A stretch of DNA of 11,158 bases from Parvibaculum sp964560165 (GCA_964560165.1 CAZLLB010000101.1:1-11158), one strand, 5' to 3'. Positions 1 to 7,004 are shown, counted from the first letter of the stretch. Notes: generated by a model from the letters alone, not told the origin. Program-made: numbers and translations.

Positions 1-160
1 ATTGGCCCAGCGCCTCGCGATTGTCGCGCAGCGTGTCCAGCGTCGCATAGCGGTTAAGACCGAAGGCAAAGAAGAGGATAAGGCCCAAAACCAGCAGTCC
101 GAGCGGCCAGAAACGCGCCAAACCCTTTTTTGCGCCCGCCGTTTCGTTTGGTTCGCCCAT
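1..160 (-). CDS. TVP38/TMEM64-family membrane protein, N-terminal fragment
   Basis: The reverse strand opens with ATG at 160-158 and stays open for 53 codons to the window edge, so only the N-terminus is present. The residues begin MGEPNETAGAKKGLARFWPL, followed by a hydrophobic stretch at about residues 17-35 that would be a first membrane helix. Next comes NRYATLDTLRDNREAL, which resembles the segment preceding the SNARE-associated (DedA-like) domain in alphaproteobacterial TVP38/TMEM64 proteins. These are polytopic inner-membrane proteins of uncertain role, possibly lipid scrambling or transport. A purine-rich GAGGGCGGAG lies directly upstream of the start. The gene is divergent from rpmH. 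The family call rests on a short piece and is moderately sure; the start is well supported. Confidence 0.62.
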   Translation of the reverse strand, partial: MGEPNETAGAKKGLARFWPLGLLVLGLILFFAFGLNRYATLDTLRDNREALGQ

Positions 161-325
161 CTCCGCCCTCGCCTATGGAACAAAAAAAGAACATGCCGCC
201 GGAGCGCCGCCCCTTGCGCCGGAGGGCGAGATTACGCGAAAAGAAGCCTGAAAGATGTGTGCAATGGCGCTATCACCCGATTGTGAAATCGCGCCCGCGC
301 CCATATCGCCGCCCATATGGACGCA

Positions 326-354
326 TTGACTTGGGGCGGATATATCGACTATAC
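326..354 (+). promoter_or_regulatory. Sigma-70-type promoter for rpmH
   Basis: TTGACT at 326-331 and CTATAC at 349-354 are separated by 17 bp. This fits the alphaproteobacterial housekeeping pattern (TTGAC, 17 bp, CTATAT) well; read one base later, the -10 is TATACA with an 18-bp spacer. Transcription would begin near 360-362, giving a leader of about 100 nt before the GTG of rpmH. It likely drives rpmH, rnpA and probably yidC onward, since no comparable promoter was noticed in the short gaps further down. Confidence 0.72.
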
Positions 355-367
355 ACCCGGCCAGATA

Positions 368-401
368 GCCGTCGGGCGGCAACGCCGGCGGCTCTTATTT
401 T
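368..401 (+). terminator. Attenuator-like hairpin in the rpmH leader
   Basis: GCCGTCGG (368-375) can pair with CCGGCGGC (385-392) in an 8-bp stem with one G-U pair and a 9-nt loop, followed by TCTTATTTT (393-401). That is the shape of an intrinsic terminator, but it lies between the predicted rpmH promoter and the gene. It could therefore act as an attenuator, or be a weak structure without function. GCCGTC recurs at 415-420 and could compete for the same 3' arm. The structure is read by eye, without energy calculation. Confidence 0.4.
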
Positions 402-462
402 CCAGGCCTTCAGAGCCGTCCCGAACAGGGCGCTCAGGCCGGTTTTCTGCGGAGACAGAGAC

Positions 463-597
463 GTGAAACGGACCTATCAACCGAGTAAGATCGTCCGCAA
501 AAATCGCCACGGCTTTCGTGCGCGCATGGCGACCGTCGGTGGCCGCAGGGTTCTCTCCGCCCGCCGTGCCCGTGGCCGCAAGAAACTTTCCGCCTGA
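463..597 (+). CDS. rpmH: 50S ribosomal protein L34
   Basis: This 44-residue basic protein is a component of the large ribosomal subunit. It starts MKRTYQPSKIVRKNRHGFRA and ends in an arginine/lysine-rich tail (ARRARGRKKLSA), matching L34 over its entire usual length. The start is GTG at 463, chosen because the family always begins MKRT(Y/F)QPS and because GGAG at 451-454 sits 8 nt upstream. The same frame is open further upstream, but that extension has no family support. It is the first gene of the rpmH-rnpA-yidC-engB-argB cluster and lies about 100 nt downstream of a good promoter. Identification is essentially certain. Confidence 0.97.
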   Translation: MKRTYQPSKIVRKNRHGFRARMATVGGRRVLSARRARGRKKLSA

Positions 598-600
598 CCG

Positions 601-622
601 GCAGCCTGTTCCGGGCGGCTGC
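601..622 (+). promoter_or_regulatory. Hairpin between rpmH and rnpA
   Basis: GCAGCC (601-606) and GGCTGC (617-622) form a perfect 6-bp stem with a 10-nt loop, starting 4 nt after the rpmH stop. There is no T-run after it, so it is not a standard terminator. It might stabilise or delimit the abundant rpmH message relative to rnpA, or dampen read-through, but this is inference from position only. Confidence 0.3.
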
Positions 623-656
623 ATTGATGGCTGCCCATAACCGGGGTTCAGTCCTC

Positions 657-1064
657 ATGACCCGGCGCCCTGATATTCCCAGATTGCAAAAGCGGCCTGA
701 ATTTCTGGCCGCCGCCCGTGCATATAAATGGGCGGCAAACGGCCTCGTCCTGCAAGCGCTTCGGCGTAGCGACGACAAGAGCCCGCGTGCGGGCTTCACC
801 GTAACCAAGAAAGTCGGCAATGCGGTCATCCGCAATCGCGCACGTCGCAGGCTCAAGGAAGCGGCGCGCGAAATCCTTCCCCTCCACGGAAAAGCCGGTT
901 ACGACTACGTCCTTGTCGGGCGGCTTTCGACGTTGACGCGGGCCTGGCCCGATCTTCTCGACGATCTGCGCAGCGCGCTGGCCAAGGTCCACGGGCGCGC
1001 GCAAGGCACACCACATCCCTCCCGCTCCAATATCGAGAGCAAGGAAGACACGCTTCATGGGTGA
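657..1064 (+). CDS. rnpA: Ribonuclease P protein component
   Basis: This is the small basic protein cofactor of RNase P, which assists the catalytic RNA in removing 5' leaders from tRNA precursors in the cytoplasm. From the ATG at 657 it is 135 residues. It opens with PRLQKRPEFLAAARA, the usual N-terminal LKKRxEF-type segment. The signature GFTVTKKVGNAVIRNRARRR runs from about residue 46 to 65, including the RNR motif (59-61), followed by LKEAAR and the GYDYVLVGR strand. ATG at 627 and TTG at 624 are in-frame alternatives that would add 10-11 residues; 657 is preferred because the family similarity begins just after it, and GGGG at 643-646 is a modest ribosome-binding site. The stop overlaps the yidC start by 8 nt, suggesting coupled translation. 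No yidD gene is present between rnpA and yidC. Confidence 0.93.
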   Translation: MTRRPDIPRLQKRPEFLAAARAYKWAANGLVLQALRRSDDKSPRAGFTVTKKVGNAVIRNRARRRLKEAAREILPLHGKAGYDYVLVGRLSTLTRAWPDLLDDLRSALAKVHGRAQGTPHPSRSNIESKEDTLHG

Positions 1065-2907
1065 CAACCGCAATTTCCTGATCGCCATTCTTCTCTCGGT
1101 GATCGTCTTTATCGGCTGGCAGCACTTCTTCGTGACGCCGCGCATGGAGGCTGAAAAAGCCCGCCAGCAGGCTATCTCCGAACAGGCTGAAACAAAACAC
1201 GCGCAAAGCGTCGCCGCAGCGCCCGGCGCCGAGGTGACGCGCTTGCCCAGCGTCGCTGGCTCCAGCGGCGCGACCGTCACCCCCACCGTTCTTGATCGCG
1301 CCACCGCGCTTGCCCAGAGTGCGCGCGTCACAATCAGCTCACCCAAGCTCGATGGTTCGCTGGCGCTTCGCGGCGCCCGTTTCGACGATCTGCGTTTGCG
1401 CGAATATCGCGAGACGGTCGATGAGACGAGCCCCGAGGTCACGCTGTTTTCGCCCACCCACACCGACAAGCCCTATTTCAGCGAGTTCGGCTTCATCGGC
1501 GCGCCCGGCAGCAGCATCAAGCTTCCCACCACCGACAGTGTCTGGGTGCTCGAAAAAGGCAACACGCTGACGCCCTCGACGCCGGTCACGCTCGCCTTCG
1601 ACAATGGCGAAGGCCTCGTCTTCCACCGCACCATTTCGCTCGACGAGAACTTCCTCTTCACCATCAGCGATGTTATCGAGAACAAGGGCGCGAGCGCCGT
1701 GACGCTCTATCCTTACGGCCTCATCTCGCGCACCGGCCAGTCGGAGCTGAAACCCTACTACCTTCTGCATGAAGGCTTCATCGGCGAGTTCAAGGAACAC
1801 GGCGAAGAGGCGATCAAATATGCCAGCGCCATCAAGGATGTCGTCAACACGTCGATCACCGATACCGAAGGCTGGCTCGGCATCACCGACAAATATTGGG
1901 CCTCCGCTCTTATCCCGCAGGCAGGCCACAAATTCGTGGCCCGCTTCAGCGCCACGCCAAGCCCCGTGCAGGACCCCAAGCATGACGGCTTCCAGGCCGA
2001 CTTCCGCTATGAGGCCGTCACTGTCGCGCCCGGCACCGCCCCCACCGTCACCAACCGGCTGTTTGCCGGGGCCAAAGTGTCCAAGGTCGTCAACGCCTAT
2101 CGCGATGCGGGCATCTACCGTTTCAACCTGATGATCGACTGGGGCTATTTCTGGTTCCTGACCCAGCCGGTGTTCAAGGCCATCGACCTCATTGCGCATG
2201 AAGTCGGCAACTTCGGCATCGCCATTCTGATCATCACGGTGCTGATCAAGCTCGCCTTCTTCCCGCTGGCCAATCGCTCTTATGAGTCGATGGGCAAGAT
2301 GAAGAAGCTCCAGCCGCAGATGGAAGCGCTGCGCGAGCGCTACAAAGACGACAAGATGAAACAGCAGCAGGAGATCATGGATCTCTATCGCCGCGAGAAG
2401 GTCAACCCCATCGCGGGCTGTCTGCCCATTATCATCCAGATTCCGGTTTTCTTCGCGCTCTACAAGGTGCTCTTCGTCACCATCGAAATGCGCCACGCGC
2501 CGTTCTTTGGCTGGATTCACGATCTCTCCGCGCCTGACCCCACGACGATCTTCAACCTCATGGGCCTTCTCCCCTGGGATCCGTCCGCGGTGCCGGTCAT
2601 CGGCCATTTCCTGATGCTCGGTCTCTGGCCGCTGATCATGGGCTTCACCATGTTCGTGCAGCAGCGCATGAACCCTGCGCCCTCCGATCCGATCCAGCAG
2701 CAGATCTTCCTGTGGATGCCGGTGCTCTTCACTTTCATGCTGGCTGGCTTCCCGGCGGGCCTCGTCATCTACTGGGCCTGGAACAACACGCTCTCGGTTC
2801 TGCAACAGGGCGTCATCATGCGCCGCCAGGGTGTGCCGATCGAAATCTTCAGCAATCTCGGCATCGGGAAGCTGTTCAAGAAAGCGCCCGCCGACGGCGA
2901 CAAGTGA
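1057..2907 (+). CDS. yidC: Membrane protein insertase YidC/Oxa1
   Basis: YidC inserts and folds inner-membrane proteins, alone or with SecYEG. The 616-residue length is normal for a Gram-negative YidC. A first membrane helix lies at about residues 6-24 (FLIAILLSVIVFIGW), then a large periplasmic beta domain to about 355. The Oxa1-type core follows: a helix around 384-404, a cytoplasmic charged hairpin (KMKKLQPQMEALRERYKDDK, about 414-433), and further helices around 450-474, 515-535 and 549-580. EKVNPIAGCLPIIIQIPVFF and APFFGWIHDLSAPDP are hallmark segments. The basic residue of the hydrophilic groove (Arg366 in E. coli) corresponds to Lys398, a conservative change. The tail is short and basic (LFKKAPADGDK), as expected for ribosome contact. 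The start at 1057 has AAGGAAG at 1041-1047 and overlaps the end of rnpA. Confidence 0.97.
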   Translation: MGDNRNFLIAILLSVIVFIGWQHFFVTPRMEAEKARQQAISEQAETKHAQSVAAAPGAEVTRLPSVAGSSGATVTPTVLDRATALAQSARVTISSPKLDGSLALRGARFDDLRLREYRETVDETSPEVTLFSPTHTDKPYFSEFGFIGAPGSSIKLPTTDSVWVLEKGNTLTPSTPVTLAFDNGEGLVFHRTISLDENFLFTISDVIENKGASAVTLYPYGLISRTGQSELKPYYLLHEGFIGEFKEHGEEAIKYASAIKDVVNTSITDTEGWLGITDKYWASALIPQAGHKFVARFSATPSPVQDPKHDGFQADFRYEAVTVAPGTAPTVTNRLFAGAKVSKVVNAYRDAGIYRFNLMIDWGYFWFLTQPVFKAIDLIAHEVGNFGIAILIITVLIKLAFFPLANRSYESMGKMKKLQPQMEALRERYKDDKMKQQQEIMDLYRREKVNPIAGCLPIIIQIPVFFALYKVLFVTIEMRHAPFFGWIHDLSAPDPTTIFNLMGLLPWDPSAVPVIGHFLMLGLWPLIMGFTMFVQQRMNPAPSDPIQQQIFLWMPVLFTFMLAGFPAGLVIYWAWNNTLSVLQQGVIMRRQGVPIEIFSNLGIGKLFKKAPADGDK

Positions 2908-2912
2908 CGGCC

Positions 2913-3644
2913 ATGCCCGAGGACGAGATCCGCGACGCCCAGGAAGCCGCCAAGGTCGCCCTTGAAGGCAAGGGTTTGCTGAAAGGCGACCTCGACACCG
3001 GGCGCTGGCTCTTTGCCCAGCCTTGCGATTTCCTGCGCGGCGCAACCGAGATCGGCAATCTGCCGCCGCCCGGCGCGCCAGAAATCTGCTTTGCCGGTCG
3101 CTCCAATGTCGGCAAGTCGAGCCTCGTCAATGCGCTCACCGGCCGCAACACGCTGGCGCGCACCTCCAACACGCCGGGGCGCACGCAGGAGCTGAATTTC
3201 TTCACCCTCGGCCCCAAGGGCTATCCGGCCCTGACGCTGGTGGACCTGCCCGGCTATGGCTATGCCCGCGAAACCCGTTCGCGCGTTGAGCAATGGACCA
3301 GGCTCGTCATGGCCTATCTGCAAGGCCGCGTGGTGCTGCAGCGCGTGCTGGTGCTGATCGACGCACGCCATGGGCTCAAAGACAGCGACCATGAGGTCAT
3401 GAAGCTCCTCGACACCACAGCCGTCTCCTATCAGGTGGTGCTGACCAAGACCGACAAGCTCAAAGCCGCCGAGGTCGCCCCCCGCCTCGAAGAGGTGCGC
3501 GTGGGCATCCGCCGCCATGTCGCGGCTCATCCGATGGTCATCGCCACCTCGTCGGTCAAGGGCGAGGGCATTGCCGAGCTTCGCGCCGAAATCGCCTCGC
3601 TGGCAGACCCGGAGGCCTTCCGCTATAAACCCGGGGCGGTCTAA
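2913..3644 (+). CDS. engB: Ribosome biogenesis GTP-binding protein EngB (YsxC/YihA)
   Basis: A TrmE-Era-EngA-EngB-class GTPase needed for late assembly of the large ribosomal subunit; also linked to cell division by its older names. The 243-residue protein shows all the GTPase motifs in order: G1 GRSNVGKSS (62-70), G2 region TSNTPGRTQ (84-92), G3 DLPGYGYA (111-118), G4 TKTD (178-181) and G5 around TSS (212-214). The N-terminal extension of about 60 residues before G1 is longer than in E. coli or B. subtilis. The start at ATG 2913 lies 5 bp after the yidC stop. GTG at 2904 overlaps that stop and is an in-frame alternative adding three residues. Shine-Dalgarno support is weak, so translation probably depends on coupling to yidC. 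Family identity is very secure; the exact start is less so. Confidence 0.95.
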   Translation: MPEDEIRDAQEAAKVALEGKGLLKGDLDTGRWLFAQPCDFLRGATEIGNLPPPGAPEICFAGRSNVGKSSLVNALTGRNTLARTSNTPGRTQELNFFTLGPKGYPALTLVDLPGYGYARETRSRVEQWTRLVMAYLQGRVVLQRVLVLIDARHGLKDSDHEVMKLLDTTAVSYQVVLTKTDKLKAAEVAPRLEEVRVGIRRHVAAHPMVIATSSVKGEGIAELRAEIASLADPEAFRYKPGAV

Positions 3645-3663
3645 AGCGAAAAAGGCGAGCTTC

Positions 3664-4587
3664 ATGTCGGGTCATCCGTCACACAATCCGATCGACGACG
3701 CCAGGGATATGGAGCGCGCGCGCGTTCTGTCCGAGGCGCTTCCCTTCATGCAGCGCTACGACAAGCGCACCATCGTCGTGAAATATGGCGGCCACGCCAT
3801 GGGCGACGAGGCGCTGGGCGCAGAGTTTGCGCGCGACATCGTGCTGCTGAAGCAATCCGGCCTCAATCCCATCGTCGTTCACGGCGGCGGCCCGCAGATC
3901 GGGGCCATGCTGACGCGGCTCGGCATCAAGAGCGAATTTTCGGGCGGGCTTCGCATCACCGACAAGGCGACCGTCGAGATCGTCGAGATGGTGCTGGCCG
4001 GTTCGATCAATAAGCAGATCGTCGCCCAGCTCAATCAGGCGGGCGGGCGCGCCATCGGCCTTTCGGGCAAAGACGGCAATCTCATCGTCGCGCGTAAAGT
4101 GACGCAAAAGATCCACGACCCGGAATCCAACATCGAGAAAATCCTCGATCTCGGTTTCGTCGGCGAGCCGGAAAGCATCAATCCAGAAATCCTCAAGACG
4201 ATCATCGCGTCGGACATCATTCCCGTCATCGCGCCGGTCGGCATCTCGAAGGCGGGCGATACCTACAACATCAATGCCGACACGGCGGCAGGCGCTATCG
4301 CTGCCGCCATAGGCGCGACACGCCTTCTGCTGCTGACCGATGTGCGCGGCGTCCTCAATAAATCCGGGACCTTGATCGAGGAGCTGACGCTTGAGGAAGC
4401 CACCGCGCTCATGCAGGACGGCACGATTTCCGGCGGCATGATCCCCAAGGTCGAGACCTGCATGGATGCCGTCAATGGCGGCGTCGAGGCGGTCGTCATT
4501 CTCGACGGGCGCGTACGCCACGCCGTGTTACTCGAACTTTTCACCGAGCACGGCGTCGGTACATTAATCCAGAAGAGCGCGGTGTGA
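3664..4587 (+). CDS. argB: Acetylglutamate kinase
   Basis: This enzyme phosphorylates N-acetyl-L-glutamate with ATP, the second step of arginine biosynthesis and in many bacteria the arginine-inhibited control point. The 307-residue protein has the amino-acid kinase fold signatures: VVKYGGHAMG with Lys40, VVHGGGPQIG with the glycine-rich loop 73-76, the substrate-binding segment FSGGLRITD with Arg97, YNINADTAAG (201-210), LLLTDVRGVL (222-231) and GGMIPKVETC with Lys262. The N-terminal extension of about 25 residues before the first strand (DARDMERARVLSEALPFMQR) resembles the helix that builds the arginine-sensitive hexamer in other bacteria, so feedback inhibition is likely. It starts 19 bp after engB, with AAGG at 3652-3655 eight nt before ATG. 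No ARG box was recognised; it appears to be carried on the upstream transcript. Confidence 0.97.
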   Translation: MSGHPSHNPIDDARDMERARVLSEALPFMQRYDKRTIVVKYGGHAMGDEALGAEFARDIVLLKQSGLNPIVVHGGGPQIGAMLTRLGIKSEFSGGLRITDKATVEIVEMVLAGSINKQIVAQLNQAGGRAIGLSGKDGNLIVARKVTQKIHDPESNIEKILDLGFVGEPESINPEILKTIIASDIIPVIAPVGISKAGDTYNINADTAAGAIAAAIGATRLLLLTDVRGVLNKSGTLIEELTLEEATALMQDGTISGGMIPKVETCMDAVNGGVEAVVILDGRVRHAVLLELFTEHGVGTLIQKSAV

Positions 4588-4610
4588 AGCTGACCCCCTC
4601 TCTCCCTGAG

Positions 4611-4633
4611 CCCTCCCCCCTTGAGGGGGAGGG
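4611..4633. repeat. GC-rich palindromic element (PLEGEG-type) after argB
   Basis: CCCTCCCCC (4611-4619) and GGGGGAGGG (4625-4633) form a perfect 9-bp stem around a 5-nt loop CTTGA. The flanks (CCCTCTCTCCCTGAG before, TTGGATGGGGG after) also match a dispersed intergenic palindrome that I recall from many proteobacterial genomes, which when translated yields spurious PSPLEGEG peptides. It sits 24 nt after the argB stop. There is no T-tract, so it is not a classic terminator, although the strong hairpin may stabilise or end the argB message. It also supplies a purine-rich sequence just 5' of the next gene's probable ATG. Confidence 0.75.
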
Positions 4634-4637
4634 TTGG

Positions 4638-5666
4638 ATGGGGGCTACTCTTCAGGCAAAAATCTTCTTCACAACCCTCCTCCTCCTCGCTTCACTCCTT
4701 CTCCCCACCCATGCCCGCGCCGACTATCACCTCTGCAACGCGACAAGCTATGTCCTGCAAGGCGCTATCGGTACGCAGACCGGGGCCACCGAAAACAGCG
4801 GCGGCTGGCAATCGCATGGCTGGACCACCATCGCGCCCGGCGCCTGCGAGCCCATCCTTCAAGGCCCCGTCGCCAAGGGCGACTACTACCTCTTCGCCCG
4901 CTCCATCGACGCCCATCAGGGACCGACGAAATATTTCTCCGGCGCCCAGCGCTTCTGCACCGTGCCGCAGGACTTCACCATCACGAGCCGCGAGAATTGC
5001 GCGTTGCGCGGCTATGAATCGAACGATTTCATTCGCGTCTCCGTAAAGGGCGGTGCGGACTGGACGACGACCTTCAGCGAGCCGCGCAATTACTCGCTCT
5101 CACAAGCGGAGATCGCCGGCGCGCAACGTCTCCTGCGCGACAACGGCCTGCGCCTGCCCAAGATCGACGGCTATGCCGCCAAGAATACGCGCCGCGCCGT
5201 CATGGCCTTTCAGCGCGCCGCTGGACGCGAGCCGACCGGTGATATCGACCAGCCGCTCATCGCCGCGCTGGTCGAAGGTGCGACCCGCGAACAGGCGAAG
5301 TTCGGCCTCAACCTCTGCAACAAGACCTCCTATCTCGTCTGGGCCGCCATCGGCTTTCCGGCAAGCGAGGAAGATATGTCGAGCGGCTGGATCAGGGTCG
5401 AGCCCGGCCAATGCGCCAAGGCGATCAAAGGCAAGCTCGGCCCCGGCCCCTATTACGTCCATGCCGAAGCCGCCGACGCCAAAGGCGCTACGGTCAAGCA
5501 GGCCGGACGGCTGCTCGTCTGGTCAGGCGCCGAAACATTCTGCGTCAAGACCACGCGCTTCGAGATCAAAGGCCGCGACACCTGCACCGCGCGCGGCTAT
5601 GACGAGCGCCGCTTCATGCGCGTCGATACCGGCGGCAAGCCGCTCTTCGACGTGCCACTGGAATAG
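4638..5666 (+). CDS. Secreted DUF1036-peptidoglycan binding-DUF1036 protein
   Basis: Function unknown; probably periplasmic or wall-associated. From ATG 4638 it is 342 residues. A signal peptide is clear: a lysine at 8, hydrophobic core at about 9-22, and THARA followed by DYHLC, so cleavage is likely after Ala28. Two related DUF1036 units (about 29-135 and 223-330) flank a peptidoglycan-binding-1-like helical domain at about 153-215 (AQRLLRDNGLRLPKIDGYAA, AVMAFQRAAG). Each DUF1036 unit has four cysteines (33, 70, 107, 121 and 227, 259, 302, 316), suggesting disulphides. The frame extends to a GTG at 4584 overlapping the argB stop, but those 18 extra residues are translated palindrome and would push the signal peptide inward. 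The later ATG, preceded by GGGGGAGGG, is preferred. No promoter was recognised; read-through from argB is possible. Confidence 0.83.
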   Translation: MGATLQAKIFFTTLLLLASLLLPTHARADYHLCNATSYVLQGAIGTQTGATENSGGWQSHGWTTIAPGACEPILQGPVAKGDYYLFARSIDAHQGPTKYFSGAQRFCTVPQDFTITSRENCALRGYESNDFIRVSVKGGADWTTTFSEPRNYSLSQAEIAGAQRLLRDNGLRLPKIDGYAAKNTRRAVMAFQRAAGREPTGDIDQPLIAALVEGATREQAKFGLNLCNKTSYLVWAAIGFPASEEDMSSGWIRVEPGQCAKAIKGKLGPGPYYVHAEAADAKGATVKQAGRLLVWSGAETFCVKTTRFEIKGRDTCTARGYDERRFMRVDTGGKPLFDVPLE

Positions 5667-5681
5667 GCGGTGTGAACTTCA

Positions 5682-5703
5682 ATCGTCATTGCGAGGAGCG
5701 AAA
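5682..5703. repeat. Half copy of an alphaproteobacterial dispersed repeat
   Basis: GTCATTGCGAGGAGCGAAAT at 5684-5703 matches the first half of a common dispersed palindromic repeat I recall from alphaproteobacterial genomes, which usually continues with GCGACGAAGCAATCC. Here the second half is missing and the sequence diverges after GCGAAA, so it looks like a decayed copy. It occupies the 52-bp gap between the convergent DUF1036 and DUF2336 stop codons, a typical place for such elements. No complete hairpin is left. Confidence 0.6.
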
Positions 5704-5718
5704 TAGATGCAGATCGCC

Positions 5719-6993
5719 TCAATCCGTGACGCCGATCCCGAAATACTGCAAATGCCAGAGCATTTCCTCCGGTTCCATCGGATAGTCGATGCCGCCACGC
5801 GGCAGCACGCGCGCCTCCGAGGGCACATTGGCCACGAAAATCTGGATCGCCAGCGCTGTCCTCATCGCAAGTTCCGCCTGCCAGCAGAGCGCCGCTATGC
5901 CCTTGCCGCTTTTGGCGTCGAGCACACGGGCGATGACGTTCTCGGCCGCGCCCGTCTTCAGCGATAGCGCCAGAATGACCGCCGCCTTGTGCTGCAAGGA
6001 GGCCGCCTTCGTCACCAGATCGTCGCTCAGCTCACCATGCTTGAAGGCTTTCTTGATATTGGCGATCACCGCATCCGGCGTCGGTGTCGCCCGCTCGGCA
6101 TCCTGTTCGATGCGAGCCTGCGCGCGAGCCTTCAGATAGGTCTGCGTCTCGCCGTCGAGATTGCTCTTGCGGCCCAGTTCCTCGATCAGCGCGCGCGAAA
6201 CGAAAACCGCGATGCGCCGCACCGCGCGCAACGAGAGCGCGGGCCGCATCACCAGCGGCAAGTGCCAGGCCTCGATGGAGGCGGCCTCCGAAATAATCCG
6301 GTCGAGCGTTTCCTCGCGAATTTCGGCGCGGGGATTGGCGAGCAATTGCGCGATGGCGGGAATTTCCAGCGTCGCGACAATGGCGTCGGCCAACGAGCCG
6401 TCGATACTGCGGCGGCGCGCGATCGCTTCGAGCGCGCCTTGCACCCGCGTCGTCGCGACGATTTCGAGCAGGTCTTCCTCCGACAGCAGCGGCGAATATT
6501 CCAGCACCGGGCCGCAGACCAGAATTTCGACATCCCGCGCCAGCGCCACGGCGAGGCGCTTGGGAACATGCGGACAGGATTTTATTTCTTCCGCCACGAT
6601 CTGGCGCACGCGCGCGAGTTCATCGCGCGCCAGCTTTTCGAGCAGCACCACCACGCGATTGCGCACATCACGCACCTCGCTCGCCGCCATGTCGGGCACG
6701 GCACGGGCAATCTTGCGCGCTAGTTCTGCGCGCACGTCGCCCTCTTCGTCATCGCCGAGATTTTCGTTTGCCTGAAACGGGGTCGCGGGGTTCCCCGCCA
6801 CAAGCACGCGCACGGAGGCGTCGGGATCGCCCGCGAGATAATAGAGCGTTTCAGGCGGAGCATCGCGCCGCGCCGCCAACTCGCGCTTGACGTCGAGCGA
6901 GCGGCTTTCCAGCGCCGCGCGCGCGTCTTCATAGCGAAGCTTCGCAGGCAGCTTCTCACCGCCAAAGAGATTTTTCAGAAAGCCCAAACGCAT
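5719..6993 (-). CDS. DUF2336 domain-containing protein
   Basis: A 424-residue soluble, almost entirely alpha-helical protein of unknown function. It is recognisable as DUF2336, a family known mainly from alphaproteobacteria, by its repeated HEAT-like helical pairs: ELAARRDAPPETLYYLAGDP near residues 39-58, LARDELARVRQIVAEEIKSC at 121-140, then VPKRLAVALARDVEILVCGPVLEYSPLLSEEDLLEIV. No signal peptide or membrane helix is visible. The start is ATG at 6993-6991, with CGGAG a few bases upstream; an open extension to 7074 lacks family similarity and crosses the promoter region. A consensus CtrA box lies 36-50 nt upstream of this start, so control by the cell-cycle regulator CtrA is plausible. It is divergent from the nucleotidase gene. 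Alternative functions cannot be ruled out; HEAT-like folds usually serve as protein-binding scaffolds. Confidence 0.85.
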   Translation of the reverse strand: MRLGFLKNLFGGEKLPAKLRYEDARAALESRSLDVKRELAARRDAPPETLYYLAGDPDASVRVLVAGNPATPFQANENLGDDEEGDVRAELARKIARAVPDMAASEVRDVRNRVVVLLEKLARDELARVRQIVAEEIKSCPHVPKRLAVALARDVEILVCGPVLEYSPLLSEEDLLEIVATTRVQGALEAIARRRSIDGSLADAIVATLEIPAIAQLLANPRAEIREETLDRIISEAASIEAWHLPLVMRPALSLRAVRRIAVFVSRALIEELGRKSNLDGETQTYLKARAQARIEQDAERATPTPDAVIANIKKAFKHGELSDDLVTKAASLQHKAAVILALSLKTGAAENVIARVLDAKSGKGIAALCWQAELAMRTALAIQIFVANVPSEARVLPRGGIDYPMEPEEMLWHLQYFGIGVTD

Positions 6994-7004
6994 GCAAAAC
7001 TCCG

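Larger units (their letters stand above)
161..462. other. Divergent intergenic region upstream of rpmH
   Basis: This 302-bp gap separates the minus-strand membrane protein from rpmH. It holds a promoter for rpmH (326-354) and a hairpin followed by a T-rich run (368-401). No convincing coding sequence was seen: open frames crossing it have no family resemblance outside rpmH itself. The part nearest the minus-strand gene (161-300) is GC-rich with a short A-run at 181-187, and I see no clear promoter there for that gene. Confidence 0.6.

Noticed and set aside
130..462. In-frame upstream extension of rpmH to an ATG near 130
   Set aside because: L34 always begins at MKRT; the extension crosses the predicted promoter and has no homology.
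161..462. Replication origin near rpmH-rnpA
   Set aside because: No DnaA box cluster or AT-rich unwinding region was seen and dnaA is not adjacent; in alphaproteobacteria this cluster is generally not at the origin.
1339..3045. Long 568-residue open frame on the minus strand opposite yidC
   Set aside because: It is antisense to a certain yidC, is rich in Arg, Asp, Glu and His in the manner of a GC-rich complement, and resembles no family.
3679..4521. 280-residue minus-strand open frame opposite argB
   Set aside because: It is fully inside argB on the other strand and its composition is that of a shadow frame.
4611..4633. Intrinsic terminator of argB
   Set aside because: The stem is strong but no T-tract follows, and the flanks match a dispersed repeat; some mRNA-end role remains possible.
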